From NCBI GenBank assembly GCA_041389495.1, contig JAWKRT010000001.1:1116001-1180000 (forward strand): a stretch of 64,000 bases of DNA, given 5' to 3'. The stretch is from Myxococcota bacterium (lineage in GTDB: Bacteria > Myxococcota_A > UBA9160 > UBA4427). This document shows positions 26,512-35,401 of the stretch, piece by piece (position 1 is the stretch's first letter; each line of letters begins with the position of its first letter). The notes beneath the pieces were generated by a model. That model saw only the letters and a program-made list of their open reading frames with translations. It did no database searches and was not told the DNA's origin. The position numbers and the translations under genes are program-made.

Positions 26512-28125
26512 GTGCGCTCGGCTTCTCCGGTCACGGGGCGCGGCGCGGCGCCCGCACGCAGGCGGACCGCCCTCTCGGCGGCGCAGGCCGCGTTGTGCGG
26601 CATGGGCCTCGCCGTGTCGGCGCGCGAGCATCCCGACCGGCTCGCGCTCGCGTCGTCGCACGGCGACCGCAGCTTCGACCTGCTGAACGCGCGCGCGAAC
26701 CAGCTCGCCCGCGCGCTCCGCGCGCGCGGGCTCGGCGAGGGCGACGGCGTCGCGCTCCTCTGCGCGAACCGCCCGGAGTTCGTCGTCGCGTTCCTCGCGA
26801 CGCTGCGCGCGGGCATGCGGCTCGTGCCCATCCACACCGGCCTTCGCACCGGCGAGATCCGCTACGTCGTCGAGGACTGCGGCGCGAGGGCGCTGCTCGC
26901 GGACGGGCGCTTCGCCGACGCGGCCGCCGGCGCCGCGCGCGGCCTCGCGCGCATCGACGTGCGCATCGGCATCGGCGACCCCGTGCACGGCTTCGAGGCG
27001 TTCGACGACGCCGTCGATGCCGAGAGCGGCGACGACCTCGACGATCCCGTGCTCGGCTCGCAGATGCCGTACACGTCGGGCACGACGGGCCGGCCGAAGG
27101 GCGTCTTCCGCCCTCCGGCCGGCGCGCTGCGGCAGCCCGCGCTCGCCGATGCGATGCGCCGCTTCGGCTACGGCGCGCGCGGCGACGTCCACCTCTGCAC
27201 CGGCCCGCTCCACCACACCGCGCCGCTCGTGTTCTCGCTCGCCATGCCGCTCGGCTGCGGCGTGCCCGTCGTGCTGATGGACGGCTTCGACGCCGAGCGC
27301 GCGCTGCGGCTCGTCGACGCCTATCGCGTCACGCACACGCACATGGTGCCGGTGATGTTCCGGCGCCTGCTCGAGCTGCCCGACGAGGAGCGCGCGTGCC
27401 GCGACGTGTCGTCGCTGCGCGTCGTGCTGCACGGCGCGGCGCCGTGCCCGCCGAGCATCAAGCGGCGCATGATCGAGTGGCTGGGCCCCGTGCTGTGCGA
27501 GTACTACGCCGCGGCCGAGGGCTTCGGCTGCCTGGCGACGAGCGAGGAGTGGCTCGCGCGGCCGGGCACGGTCGGCCGCCCCGCGCCCGGCGACGTCGAG
27601 ATCCGCGACGGCGAGGGCAAGTCGCTGCCGCCCGGGCAGGAGGGCGTGATCTTCCTGCGCGCGCCCGAGGGCGGCCGCTTCGCCTACCACGGCGACGAGC
27701 CGATGACGCGCGCCGCCTACGCGGGCGATCTCTTCACGCTCGGCGACGTCGGCGTGCTCGACGCCGGCGGCTACCTCTACGTGCGCGAGCGCAGCGCCGA
27801 CGTCGTCGAGGCGGGCGGCATGAACGTGTATCCGGCCGAGGTCGACGCCGTGCTCGTCACGCACCCGGCCGTGCGCGACGCCGCGACCGTCGGCGTGCCC
27901 GACGACGCGGGCGGCGAGCGCGTCGTCGGCGTCGTCGAGCTCGCGGACGGCCACGTCGCGAGCGCGGCGCTCGCGGACGAGCTCGCCGCGCTCTGCCGCG
28001 CCGAGCTCGCCGCGTTCAAGTGCCCGCGCGAGATCGTCTTCCGCGCGGCGCTGCCGCGCCTCGAGAACGGCAAGATCTACCGCCGCGTCGTGCGCGACGA
28101 GGTGCGCGCGGCGCGCGCGCGCTAG
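26512..28125 (+). CDS. AMP-dependent acyl-CoA synthetase
   Basis: A 537-residue ANL-family ligase making an acyl-CoA from ATP, CoA and an acid. MPYTSGTTGRPKGVF (about residues 184-198) is the P-loop, YYAAAEGFG the adenylate motif, and LGDVGVLDAGGYLYVRERSADVV with GGMNVYPAEVDAVL the hinge and lid; LENGKIYRR holds the C-terminal adenylation lysine. It resembles the 522-aa ligase at 1202-2770 in several blocks (APCP, IKR-MEW-like and EYYA segments), so the two are probably paralogues. The GTG start sits six bases after a TACAAT -10 element with no ribosome site. A 9-bp hairpin and a dehydrogenase pair follow in the same direction. Confidence 0.92.
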   Translation: MRSASPVTGRGAAPARRRTALSAAQAALCGMGLAVSAREHPDRLALASSHGDRSFDLLNARANQLARALRARGLGEGDGVALLCANRPEFVVAFLATLRAGMRLVPIHTGLRTGEIRYVVEDCGARALLADGRFADAAAGAARGLARIDVRIGIGDPVHGFEAFDDAVDAESGDDLDDPVLGSQMPYTSGTTGRPKGVFRPPAGALRQPALADAMRRFGYGARGDVHLCTGPLHHTAPLVFSLAMPLGCGVPVVLMDGFDAERALRLVDAYRVTHTHMVPVMFRRLLELPDEERACRDVSSLRVVLHGAAPCPPSIKRRMIEWLGPVLCEYYAAAEGFGCLATSEEWLARPGTVGRPAPGDVEIRDGEGKSLPPGQEGVIFLRAPEGGRFAYHGDEPMTRAAYAGDLFTLGDVGVLDAGGYLYVRERSADVVEAGGMNVYPAEVDAVLVTHPAVRDAATVGVPDDAGGERVVGVVELADGHVASAALADELAALCRAELAAFKCPREIVFRAALPRLENGKIYRRVVRDEVRAARAR

Positions 28126-28144
28126 CGCGACGTCCCCTTCCACC

Positions 28145-28169
28145 GGCGTCGCCGCGCGAAGGCGACGCC
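28145..28169 (+). other. Intercistronic hairpin between ligase and dehydrogenase
   Basis: GGCGTCGCC (28145-28153) and GGCGACGCC (28161-28169) form a perfect 9-bp stem with a 7-base loop in the 61-base gap. It could stabilise or process the mRNA or attenuate read-through. No T run follows. Confidence 0.5.
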
Positions 28170-28186
28170 CGCACCGGGAGCTGCCG

Positions 28187-29398
28187 ATGGACCTCGAGTT
28201 CGGACCCGAGTACGAAGCGCTGCGCGAGCGCGTGCGCGAGTTCCTCGCCGCGAGCTGGCCGCCTCCGCCGGACGCGGCGGGGGGCGACGCGAAGGCGCAG
28301 GCCATCGCGTTCCGGCGCGAGGCGATCGCGCAGGGCTTCCTCGCGCGCAACATCCCGCGCGCCTACGGCGGCTCCGAGCAGCCGTTCGACCCGCTCGCCG
28401 CACAGGTGATCCGCGAGGAGTTCACGCGCGCGCACGCGCCGATGGAGCAGGCGGGCATCGGCACGATGATGCTCGTGCCCACGCTGCTCGAGCGCGGCGA
28501 GGAGTGGATGAAGGAGAAGTGGGTCGAGGCGACGCTCGTCGGCGAGGTGCTCTGGTGCCAGGGCTACAGCGAGCCGAACGCCGGGAGCGACCTCGCGTCG
28601 CTCGAGACGCGCGGCGAGCTCGTCGGCGACGAGTGGGTGATCCACGGTCAGAAGATCTGGACGAGCGGCGCGCACCTCGCCGACTACATGTTCGCGCTCG
28701 TGCGCACCGAGCCGGACGCCGGCAAGCACGCCGGCATCTCCTACCTGCTCCTCGACATGCGGCAGCCGGGCATCGAGGTGCGGCCGCTGCGCATGATGAC
28801 GGGCGCGGCCGACTTCAACGAGGTGTTCCTCGACGGCGCGCGCACGCCCGCACACTGGATCGTCGGTCGGCGCGGCGAGGGCTGGACGGTGTCGCGCACG
28901 ACCCTCAAGCACGAGCGCAACTCGATCGGGAACGCGGCGCTGACGCGCATGCAGTTCGACGCGCTCGTGCGGCTCGCGCGCGACGTCGGGCGCCTCGGCG
29001 ACCCGACCGTGCAGCAGCGGCTCGCCGAGATCGAGGGCTACGTGCTCGCGCACCAGTGGACGGGCTACCGCCAGCTCTCCGCCGACGCGCACGGCCGCAG
29101 CGCGGGCATCGTGCAGATGATGAACAAGCTCCACTCGACGAACATCGGCGACATGCTCGCGCGCGCGGCGCTCGACCTGCTCGGCGACGACGGGCTGCTC
29201 GTCGCCGGTGAGCGCGTCGGCCAGCGCCCGCCCGCCGACCGCGGCGCGTGGATCGCGCAGTACATGTACTCGCTCGGGATCGCGATCGCGGGCGGCGCCG
29301 CGAACATCCAGCGCAACGTCATCGCCGAGCGCGGGCTCGGCCTGCCGCGCGACGCCGCGGCCGATCGCAGCGCCGCGCGCGCGGGAGGGGCGCGATGA
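28187..29398 (+). CDS. Acyl-CoA dehydrogenase, probable catalytic (alpha) subunit
   Basis: A 403-residue flavin acyl-CoA dehydrogenase. CQGYSEPNAGSDLASLET is the flavin/substrate loop, HGQKIWTSGAHLADYMF follows, and the protein ends its domain with GGAANIQRNVIAERGLGLPRD. LKHERNSIG places a glutamate where isovaleryl-type enzymes keep their catalytic base, while the C-terminal EGT position is changed. This matches the larger, catalytic partner in heteromeric steroid-type dehydrogenases. It overlaps the next dehydrogenase gene by ATGA, which favours equimolar synthesis and complex formation. Alpha role is inferred. Confidence 0.92.
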   Translation: MDLEFGPEYEALRERVREFLAASWPPPPDAAGGDAKAQAIAFRREAIAQGFLARNIPRAYGGSEQPFDPLAAQVIREEFTRAHAPMEQAGIGTMMLVPTLLERGEEWMKEKWVEATLVGEVLWCQGYSEPNAGSDLASLETRGELVGDEWVIHGQKIWTSGAHLADYMFALVRTEPDAGKHAGISYLLLDMRQPGIEVRPLRMMTGAADFNEVFLDGARTPAHWIVGRRGEGWTVSRTTLKHERNSIGNAALTRMQFDALVRLARDVGRLGDPTVQQRLAEIEGYVLAHQWTGYRQLSADAHGRSAGIVQMMNKLHSTNIGDMLARAALDLLGDDGLLVAGERVGQRPPADRGAWIAQYMYSLGIAIAGGAANIQRNVIAERGLGLPRDAAADRSAARAGGAR

Positions 29399-30477
29399 GG
29401 TTCGAGCTCAGCGACGAGCAGGAGCTGGTGCAGGAGTCGGTGCGCGGCTTCCTCGAGGCCGAGTGCCCGGTCGCGCGGCTGCGCGCGATCTACGACGCGG
29501 ACGCGCCCTTCGACCCCGCGCTGTGGAAGGGGATGGTCGAGCTCGGCCTGGCGGGCCTCCACGTCGGCGAGGAGCACGGCGGCGCGGGCCTCGGCGCGCT
29601 CGACCTCGCCGTCGTCGCCGAGGTGCTCGGCCACGGCGCGGCTCCCGGGCCGTTCCTCGGCCACGCCCTCGCGGCGCGCGCGATCGAGCTCGCGGGCAGC
29701 GACGCGCAGCGGCGCGCGTGGCTGCCGCGCCTCGCGAGCGGCGATGCGCTCGGCACGGTCGCGCTCGCCGAGCCCGCGGGCTGGCAGCCCGAGGACTGGG
29801 CGCTCGCGCCCGGCGCGGCGCTGCACGGGCGCAAGCTCCACGTGCCCTACGCGGCGAGCGCCGACGTCGTGGTCGTCGGCACGGCCGGCGGCGGCCTCGC
29901 GCTCGCCACGCCGGGCGGCGGCCTGCGCGCGACGCCCGAGGCGACCGTCGACCGCACACGGCTCCTCGACGCGCTCGAGCTCGACGGTGCCGCCTGCGAG
30001 CCGCTCCCCGGCGGCGCGGCCGCCGCACCCGCCGTGCGCGACCTCGGCCTCGTGCTGCTCGCCGCCGACGCGTTCGGCGGCGCCACGCGGCTCGTCGAGG
30101 CGTCGGTCGCGTACGCGAAGACGCGCGAGCAGTTCGGCGTGCCGATCGGGCACTTCCAGGCCGTGAAGCACCAGCTCGCGGACATGGCGCTCGAGGTCGA
30201 GCCGTCGCGCGCGCTCTACTGGTACGCCGCGCACGCGCTCGACCGCATTCCCGACCAGGCGCCGCGCGCCGCCGCGCTCGCGAAGGCGCACGTCACCGAC
30301 CGCTTCCAGCACGTCGCGCGCGAGGCCGTCGAGGTGCACGGCGGCTACGGCTTCACGTGGGAGTGCGAGGTCCAGGTCTGGTTCAAGCGCGCGATGTTCG
30401 ACCGCGCGTTCCTCGGCACGCCCGAGGTGCACCGCGCCCGCGCGGCGGCGCTCGCGGGCTGGAGCGGCGAGGGCTGA
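29395..30477 (+). CDS. Acyl-CoA dehydrogenase, probable non-catalytic (beta) subunit
   Basis: A 360-residue acyl-CoA dehydrogenase starting MRFELSDEQELVQESVRGFL. TREQFGVPIGHFQAVKHQLADMAL and GGYGFTWECEVQVWFKRAMF are family segments. The helix-G position reads DLGLVLLAADAFGG without an ER pair, and the C-terminal base position reads FLGTPEVHRAR. Both usual catalytic glutamates therefore appear absent, as in the beta subunits of mycobacterial ChsE-type enzymes. The middle beta-domain is short and alanine/glycine-rich. It shares its start with the stop of the alpha-type gene (ATGA). It mirrors the 4870/6064 pair but in the opposite order. Confidence 0.9.
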   Translation: MRFELSDEQELVQESVRGFLEAECPVARLRAIYDADAPFDPALWKGMVELGLAGLHVGEEHGGAGLGALDLAVVAEVLGHGAAPGPFLGHALAARAIELAGSDAQRRAWLPRLASGDALGTVALAEPAGWQPEDWALAPGAALHGRKLHVPYAASADVVVVGTAGGGLALATPGGGLRATPEATVDRTRLLDALELDGAACEPLPGGAAAAPAVRDLGLVLLAADAFGGATRLVEASVAYAKTREQFGVPIGHFQAVKHQLADMALEVEPSRALYWYAAHALDRIPDQAPRAAALAKAHVTDRFQHVAREAVEVHGGYGFTWECEVQVWFKRAMFDRAFLGTPEVHRARAAALAGWSGEG

Positions 30478-30484
30478 GCGCCGC

Positions 30485-31711
30485 CTAACGACCGCCGCCC
30501 GGCCCGAGGCCGAGCGAGAGCTGGCGGTCGGCCGGCCGGCGGAAGTGCGCGGCCGAGAGCGCGGGCGGCGGCGCGTCGAGCCCGGCGCGGCGCCGGTGGA
30601 GCTCGAAGAGCGCGCGGATCTGCTCGGCGTACAGGCCCTCGCCGCGCATGCGCGTGCCGAAGCGCGGGTCCGAGAGCGCGCCGCCGCGCACGTCGCGGAT
30701 GCGCGCGAGCACGCGCGCGCGCCGCTCGGGCACGCAGCGCTCGAGCCACTCGGCGAAGAGCTCCTTCACGCCGTGCGGGAGCCGCAGCACGATCGACCCC
30801 GCGCTGCTCGCACCCGCGTCCTTCGCCGCCCGCAGGATGCGCGGGATCTCCGCGTCGTTGAGCCCGGGGATCACGGGCGCGACCATCACGCCGACGGGGA
30901 CGCCCGCGCGCGCGAGCGCCTCGATCGCGCCGAGCCGCCGGGCGGGGTGCGAGGCGCGCGGCTCGAGCGAGCGCGCGAGCGCGGCGTCGAGCGTCGTGAT
31001 GGACACGTCGACGCGCGCGGCCCCGACGCGCGCGAGCGCGCCGAGCACGTCGGCGTCGCGCGCGACGAGCGCGCTCTTCGTGACGATGCCGACGGGGTTG
31101 CGGAACTCGGCGAGCACCTCGAGGCAGCGGCGCGTGAGGCGCAGCCGCCGCTCGATCGGCTGGTAGGCGTCCGTCACGCCGCTCATCGCGACGACGCGCG
31201 GGCGCCACGCCTTGCGCTCGAGCTCGCGGCGCAGCAGCGCGGGCGCCTCCTCCTTCACGAGGATGCGCGTCTCGAAGTCGAGCCCCGCCGAGAAGCCCAG
31301 GTACTCGTGCGTCGGCCGCGCATAGCAATAGGCGCAGCCGTGCTCGCAGCCGCGGTAGGGGTTCACGCTCGCGTCGAAGCCGACGTCCGGACTCTGGTTC
31401 GTGGCGACGATCGTGCGCGACGGGTCGCGCAGGTAGAGGGTGCGCGGCGCGGGAGGCGCCGCCTCGCCGTCCGCCTCGGCCGCGCGCAGCGCGTCGTCGA
31501 GGGCGTCCGGGTCGGCCTCGTAGGCGAGGCGCTCGAAGCGGCCGGCCGGGTTCGAGGCGGCGCCGCGGCCGCGCGGCGCGGCCGCCTCGGCGCCGCGCGG
31601 GGCGAGCCCCGGAGCGGCGGCCGGGCTTCCGGCGCGGACGCGCGCCGCGCCGTCCGGCGACGGCGACGCCGCCGGGGGCGCGGCGGGCGGTGCGGAAGGG
31701 GGAGGCGGCAT
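30485..31711 (-). CDS. Radical SAM protein, SplB-like (PA0069 family)
   Basis: A 408-residue radical SAM enzyme. NPYRGCEHGCAYCYARPTHEYL holds the CX3CX2C cluster ligands; FETRILVKEEAPALLRREL and SGVTDAYQPIERRLRLTRRCLEVL are characteristic of the SplB-like/PA0069 sub-family, whose reaction is not established. The N-terminal 60 residues are proline/alanine-rich and of low complexity, which is unusual, and the true start could be further in. The leader contains a strong 10-bp hairpin just before the ATG. It lies seven bases from the convergent dehydrogenase stop. Confidence 0.88.
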   Translation of the reverse strand: MPPPPSAPPAAPPAASPSPDGAARVRAGSPAAAPGLAPRGAEAAAPRGRGAASNPAGRFERLAYEADPDALDDALRAAEADGEAAPPAPRTLYLRDPSRTIVATNQSPDVGFDASVNPYRGCEHGCAYCYARPTHEYLGFSAGLDFETRILVKEEAPALLRRELERKAWRPRVVAMSGVTDAYQPIERRLRLTRRCLEVLAEFRNPVGIVTKSALVARDADVLGALARVGAARVDVSITTLDAALARSLEPRASHPARRLGAIEALARAGVPVGVMVAPVIPGLNDAEIPRILRAAKDAGASSAGSIVLRLPHGVKELFAEWLERCVPERRARVLARIRDVRGGALSDPRFGTRMRGEGLYAEQIRALFELHRRRAGLDAPPPALSAAHFRRPADRQLSLGLGPGGGR

Positions 31712-31720
31712 GGCGACGGG

Positions 31721-31745
31721 CCCTCGCGCGCGGGACGCGCGAGGG
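31721..31745 (-). promoter_or_regulatory. Leader hairpin of radical SAM gene
   Basis: A perfect 10-bp inverted repeat (arm CCCTCGCGCG; 31721-31730 with 31736-31745) with a 5-base loop lies 9-34 bases before the ATG on the minus strand. The 5' part of the folded RNA includes the only purine-rich GAGGG near the start, so folding could hide the ribosome site. Confidence 0.45.
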
Positions 31746-31803
31746 CGAAAGTAGGGCGAATATGCGCGGGCGCCAGGCCTCGCCCGGGCGGAGTGCCGCG
31801 CCC

Positions 31804-34803
31804 TCAGGCCTCCGCCGGGTCGCGCAGGTAGCCCTCGAGCCGCGGGCCCTCGCGCGCGAGCAGCGCCTCGTACGACTCGAAGCGCTCGAGCGCCTGCCGG
31901 AGCGTGCGCGCGCCCGACGGCACGGGGTTCGCGCGGAAGAAGCGCGCCACCTCGAGGCGGTGCGCGCGCGTCCCGAGCAGCGGCGTCGCCTGCAGCACGC
32001 GCGACGCGAGCAGCGCGCCCATCCGCTCGCGCAGTCGCGACCAGCGCGCGCGCGCGAAGTCCCACGTGCGCTCGCGCGCGGCGCGGTTCCCGAGCAGGCG
32101 CACGATCACGAACGCGACGTCCTGCGAGGGCACGGCGTCGGTCAGCGCGAGTGCGAGCGTGCGCTCGACGAGCTCCGCGCTCTCGAAGTCGCACAGCGCG
32201 AACAGGAAGCGCCGCTGCTCCTGCGGCGTGCGCGCCTCGCGCATCGCGCGTTCGAGCGCGTCGTAGAGCCAGGCGTCGCCGTGCGCGGCCGCGATCGAGA
32301 CGACCGGGTCGGCGAGGTTCGGCTCGAGGGAGGCGCGATCGGCGAGGTAGCGCCGGCAGCGCTCGGACGCCTCGTCGACGACGCGCGTGGCCTGGCCGAT
32401 CTGCCCGACGAGCTCGACGATCGCGCCGCGGCGCACGCGCGTCGCGTCGTCCTCGTCGGCGCCGGCGTCGAAGCCGAGCTCGTCGACCTGCGCGCCGAAC
32501 GCGACCTCGACCCACGCGCGCAGCCGCCGCTCGCACTCGCGCGACACGTCCGGAGCGAGCCGCGTCGCGAGCGACGCGAGCGGTCGCTTCGCCGCCGTCA
32601 GCACGTCGGGGTCCGTCTCGGCGCCGAGCGCGTTGACGATGTCGAGCAGCGAGTCGATGCGGGCCTCGCCCGCGCGCGTGAGCGCCCACTGGTGGTCGAC
32701 GAGCCCCATGCGCTCCGCGGGCGACAGCGCGGGAAGGGCGTCGACGAGCGCGTCGAGCTCGCCCTCGCCGTGCAGCGGGCGGAAGAAGCCGCCCTCGTCG
32801 GCGTTGCCGTACACGAAGCCCGTCGCGCCGGCCGGGAGCGCCACGACGTCGCTGCGCTTCGCGAGCAGGTGGCGCACCTCGACGGCGCCCGCGTCCGTCC
32901 CGACGCGTCCCACCCACGGCACGGGCCAGCGCACCGCGCGCGTCTCGGCGCCGGCGCGCGCGCCGCGCGGGCGGGCCTCGAAGAAGCGCTCCTGGCGCAG
33001 CTCGAGCGCCGTCTCCTCGCGGCGCGGCGCGCGGCGCACGCGCACGACCGGGTAGCCGCTCTGCTCGATCCACGCGCGCGCGATCGGCTCGACGGGCTCG
33101 CCCGCGGCCTCGCCGAGCGCGCGCCACAGATCGGCCGCGACCGCGTTGCCCTCGGCGTGGCGCCGGATGTAGGTGCGCACGCCTTCGCGGAACGTCGCCG
33201 GGCCGAGGTAGCGCTCGAGCATGCGCACGACCGACGCGCCCTTCTCGTAGGTGATGAGGTCGAAGTTCTCGTTCGCCTCTTCCGGCGTCCGGACGGGCGC
33301 GTAGATCGGGTGCGTGTTCGCGAGGGCGTCGAGGTCGAGCGCGCCCGCGCGGTGGTGGAAGAAGTCGTGCCACATGCGCCACGCGGGCTGCCACTCGTCG
33401 ACGATCTGGAACGCCATCCAGGTCGCGAACGCCTCGTTCAGCCACAGGTCGTCCCACCACGCCATCGTGACGAGATCGCCGTACCACATGTGCGCGAGCT
33501 CGTGGCAGATGACCTCCGCCGCGCGCTTCTTCTCGGCGAGCGTCGCGGTCTTCGGATCGAGCAGCAGCAGCGTCTCGCGGAAGAACACCGCGCCCGCGTT
33601 CTCCATCGCGCCGAACTCGAAGTCCGGCACGGCGACGAGGTCGAGCTTCGCGTAGGGATAGGGGAGGTCGAAGTAGCGCTCGAGTCGCACGAGCGTCTCG
33701 CGCGCGGCCTCGAGCCCGAAGTCGACGAGCGCCTCCTTGCCGGGCAGGTGCCAGACGCGGATCTCGGTGTCGCCGGCGCGCTCCGCGCGCGAGCACGCGA
33801 GCTCGCCGACCGCGAGCGCGACGAGGTACGACGAGAGCCTCGGCGTGCGCGCGAAGCGCACCGTCTTCGTGCCGTCGCCCGGGAGCTCGACGTGCTCGAC
33901 GGGCGCGTTCGAGACGACGGCGTTGCCGACGCCCGTGGACACCGCGATCTGCCAGCGCGCCTTCATCGCCGGCTCGTCGAAGCACGGTGCGAGCTTGCGC
34001 GCGTCCGCCGGCTCGAGCTGCGTGAACGCATAGCGGCGCTCGCCCGCGGTCGCCCCGTAGAGCCCCGAGAGGTCGCGTCGCAGGCGTCCCTGGAACGCGA
34101 GCTCGATGCGGGCGCGGCCGCGCGGCAGCGTCGCCGGGAGCTCGAGTGCGATCGCCTGCCGCTCGGGATGCGCGACGACGCGCGCGCGCAGCGCGCGCTC
34201 TCCCGCGACGACGCGCGCGCGCGCGACGCGGAGGTCGACGGCGTGGAGCTCGATGCGGCGGCGTGCGCGCGCGACGTCGACCTCGATCGCGACCTCGCCG
34301 CGGTAGCGATCGCTGCGCGAGGGGTCGAGCTCGAGATGGAGGTCGACTTCGACGGGAACGACGTCGGGCGAGAGCCGGAACGGCTTCGTGCGCGTCGCCG
34401 CGCCGCCGCTGCGCGGGCGCGTCGCGCGCGCGGGCCGGCGAGCCCCCTTGCTGCCGCCGCCGCCACCGGGCGTCGCCGCGCGCTTCGCGCGGCTCGCGCG
34501 GCTCGTGCGCGCGCCGCCCGCGGCCTTTCGCTTGGGCGCCTTCTTGCGCGATGCGCCCGTCGTCGCGCGCGCGGCGCGCTTCGATCGCGACTTCGCGCCG
34601 GCCTTGCCCGCGGCCTTTCGCTTGGGCGCCTTCTTGCGCGATGCGCTCGCGCCGCGCCGCGGCCCGGCGTCGCCGTCCGCGCGCGCGCTGCGCTCCTTCG
34701 CCGCGCCCGCGCCGTTCGCACGTCGCGTCGCACCGGCGCGCCGGCGCGCGCCGGCGGGCGCCGTGGGGCGGCGCCGTCCATCCTTGGTTCGCTTCGCGGT
34801 CAC
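31804..34803 (-). CDS. M1-family aminopeptidase with basic histone-like N-terminal tail
   Basis: A 999-residue zinc aminopeptidase (gluzincin). After a basic region, the N-terminal beta domain begins near residue 141 (PFRLSPDVVPVEVDL). GAMEN (398-402) is the exopeptidase motif, and HELAHMWYGDLVT (His434, Glu435, His438) with NEAFA (Glu about 457) binds and activates zinc; the ERAP1-like C-terminal domain fills the rest. Residues 1-140 are almost only Lys, Arg, Ala, Gly, Ser and Thr, with ASRKKAPKRKAAG present twice 30 residues apart. This resembles histone-H1-like bacterial tails and is not normal for M1 enzymes. The GTG at 34803 has GAGGAGGAAGG upstream, so the tail is translated. It is downstream of a 92-aa gene. 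Confidence 0.93.
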   Translation of the reverse strand: MTAKRTKDGRRRPTAPAGARRRAGATRRANGAGAAKERSARADGDAGPRRGASASRKKAPKRKAAGKAGAKSRSKRAARATTGASRKKAPKRKAAGGARTSRASRAKRAATPGGGGGSKGARRPARATRPRSGGAATRTKPFRLSPDVVPVEVDLHLELDPSRSDRYRGEVAIEVDVARARRRIELHAVDLRVARARVVAGERALRARVVAHPERQAIALELPATLPRGRARIELAFQGRLRRDLSGLYGATAGERRYAFTQLEPADARKLAPCFDEPAMKARWQIAVSTGVGNAVVSNAPVEHVELPGDGTKTVRFARTPRLSSYLVALAVGELACSRAERAGDTEIRVWHLPGKEALVDFGLEAARETLVRLERYFDLPYPYAKLDLVAVPDFEFGAMENAGAVFFRETLLLLDPKTATLAEKKRAAEVICHELAHMWYGDLVTMAWWDDLWLNEAFATWMAFQIVDEWQPAWRMWHDFFHHRAGALDLDALANTHPIYAPVRTPEEANENFDLITYEKGASVVRMLERYLGPATFREGVRTYIRRHAEGNAVAADLWRALGEAAGEPVEPIARAWIEQSGYPVVRVRRAPRREETALELRQERFFEARPRGARAGAETRAVRWPVPWVGRVGTDAGAVEVRHLLAKRSDVVALPAGATGFVYGNADEGGFFRPLHGEGELDALVDALPALSPAERMGLVDHQWALTRAGEARIDSLLDIVNALGAETDPDVLTAAKRPLASLATRLAPDVSRECERRLRAWVEVAFGAQVDELGFDAGADEDDATRVRRGAIVELVGQIGQATRVVDEASERCRRYLADRASLEPNLADPVVSIAAAHGDAWLYDALERAMREARTPQEQRRFLFALCDFESAELVERTLALALTDAVPSQDVAFVIVRLLGNRAARERTWDFARARWSRLRERMGALLASRVLQATPLLGTRAHRLEVARFFRANPVPSGARTLRQALERFESYEALLAREGPRLEGYLRDPAEA
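34516..34646. repeat. 41-bp direct repeat inside aminopeptidase tail
   Basis: Bases 34516-34556 and 34606-34646 are identical over 41 bp, 90 bases apart, and encode the two copies of the Lys/Arg motif. Identity at third codon positions points to recent duplication. Confidence 0.9.
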
Positions 34804-34841
34804 GGCCCTTCCTCCTCGCTCGCGCCGCCATCGCGGTGCGA

Positions 34842-35120
34842 CTAGCGTCCGACGACCACCCGGCAGATCGCGCGCAGGTGCTCGAGCCGCTCGGCGAAGG
34901 CGCGCGAGTCGGCCTCCGTCGCGAACGCGTGCGGCGGTGCGGCGTCGCCGAGCGCGAGCACCTCCTCGGCCGCGGCCACGAGCGAGCGCGGCGACGCGCC
35001 CTCGGCGACCCGCTCTCCCGCGCGCGCGAGCGCCGCGCGCCACGTGCCCGAGGAGGGCGCCGCGTCGAGCAGCGCGAGGCAGTCGCCGAGCACGCGCTGG
35101 AACTCGCCTCGGACCGACAC
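34842..35120 (-). CDS. Small conserved-looking protein, 92 aa
   Basis: I do not recognise it. The reading from the GTG at 35120 gives 92 residues: EFQRVLGDCLALLDA, LARAGERVAEGASPRSLVAAAEEVLAL and SRAFAERLEHLRAICRVVVGR. It looks all-helical, with no signal or membrane segment. GAGAGGAGG stands directly before the start, which supports translation. It is 38 bases upstream of the aminopeptidase gene on the same strand and is probably co-transcribed with it. The composition is much less arginine-rich than shadow frames. Function unknown. Confidence 0.62.
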   Translation of the reverse strand: MSVRGEFQRVLGDCLALLDAAPSSGTWRAALARAGERVAEGASPRSLVAAAEEVLALGDAAPPHAFATEADSRAFAERLEHLRAICRVVVGR

Positions 35121-35321
35121 GCGCCTCCTCTCCCGTCCGCGCCGGCGCGCGAGGACGCTCGCCGCGCGCGCCCTCCGCAGGCATTCACACGCGGCCGGCG
35201 ATCGGCCCACGCGCGCCGCGCGCGCGAGCGTGGCCCGGGTGCGCGCCGCGAGCAAGGGACGCGCGCTGCGCGCGCGTGCGATTTCGCGCGTCGCGGCGGT
35301 CCGGCGGCGCGAGCGAGCGCG

Positions 35322-35327
35322 TAGGAT
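35322..35327 (+). promoter_or_regulatory. Possible -10 TAGGAT
   Basis: TAGGAT lies 80 bases before the ATG at 35402 in the divergent gap (35121-35401). That gap otherwise contains only GC-rich sequence in which I recognise nothing. Confidence 0.35.
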
Positions 35328-35401
35328 GGTGTCGCGGCGCGAGCTGCGCGCGCGGGGAGCGCGCGACGGGCGCGCGATCGACGCCGGACCGGAGCGACGG
35401 G

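Noticed and set aside
34516..34803. A separate histone-H1-like gene before the aminopeptidase
   Set aside because: The basic region is in frame with the peptidase, has no stop between, and the ribosome site is at the start of the joined reading.
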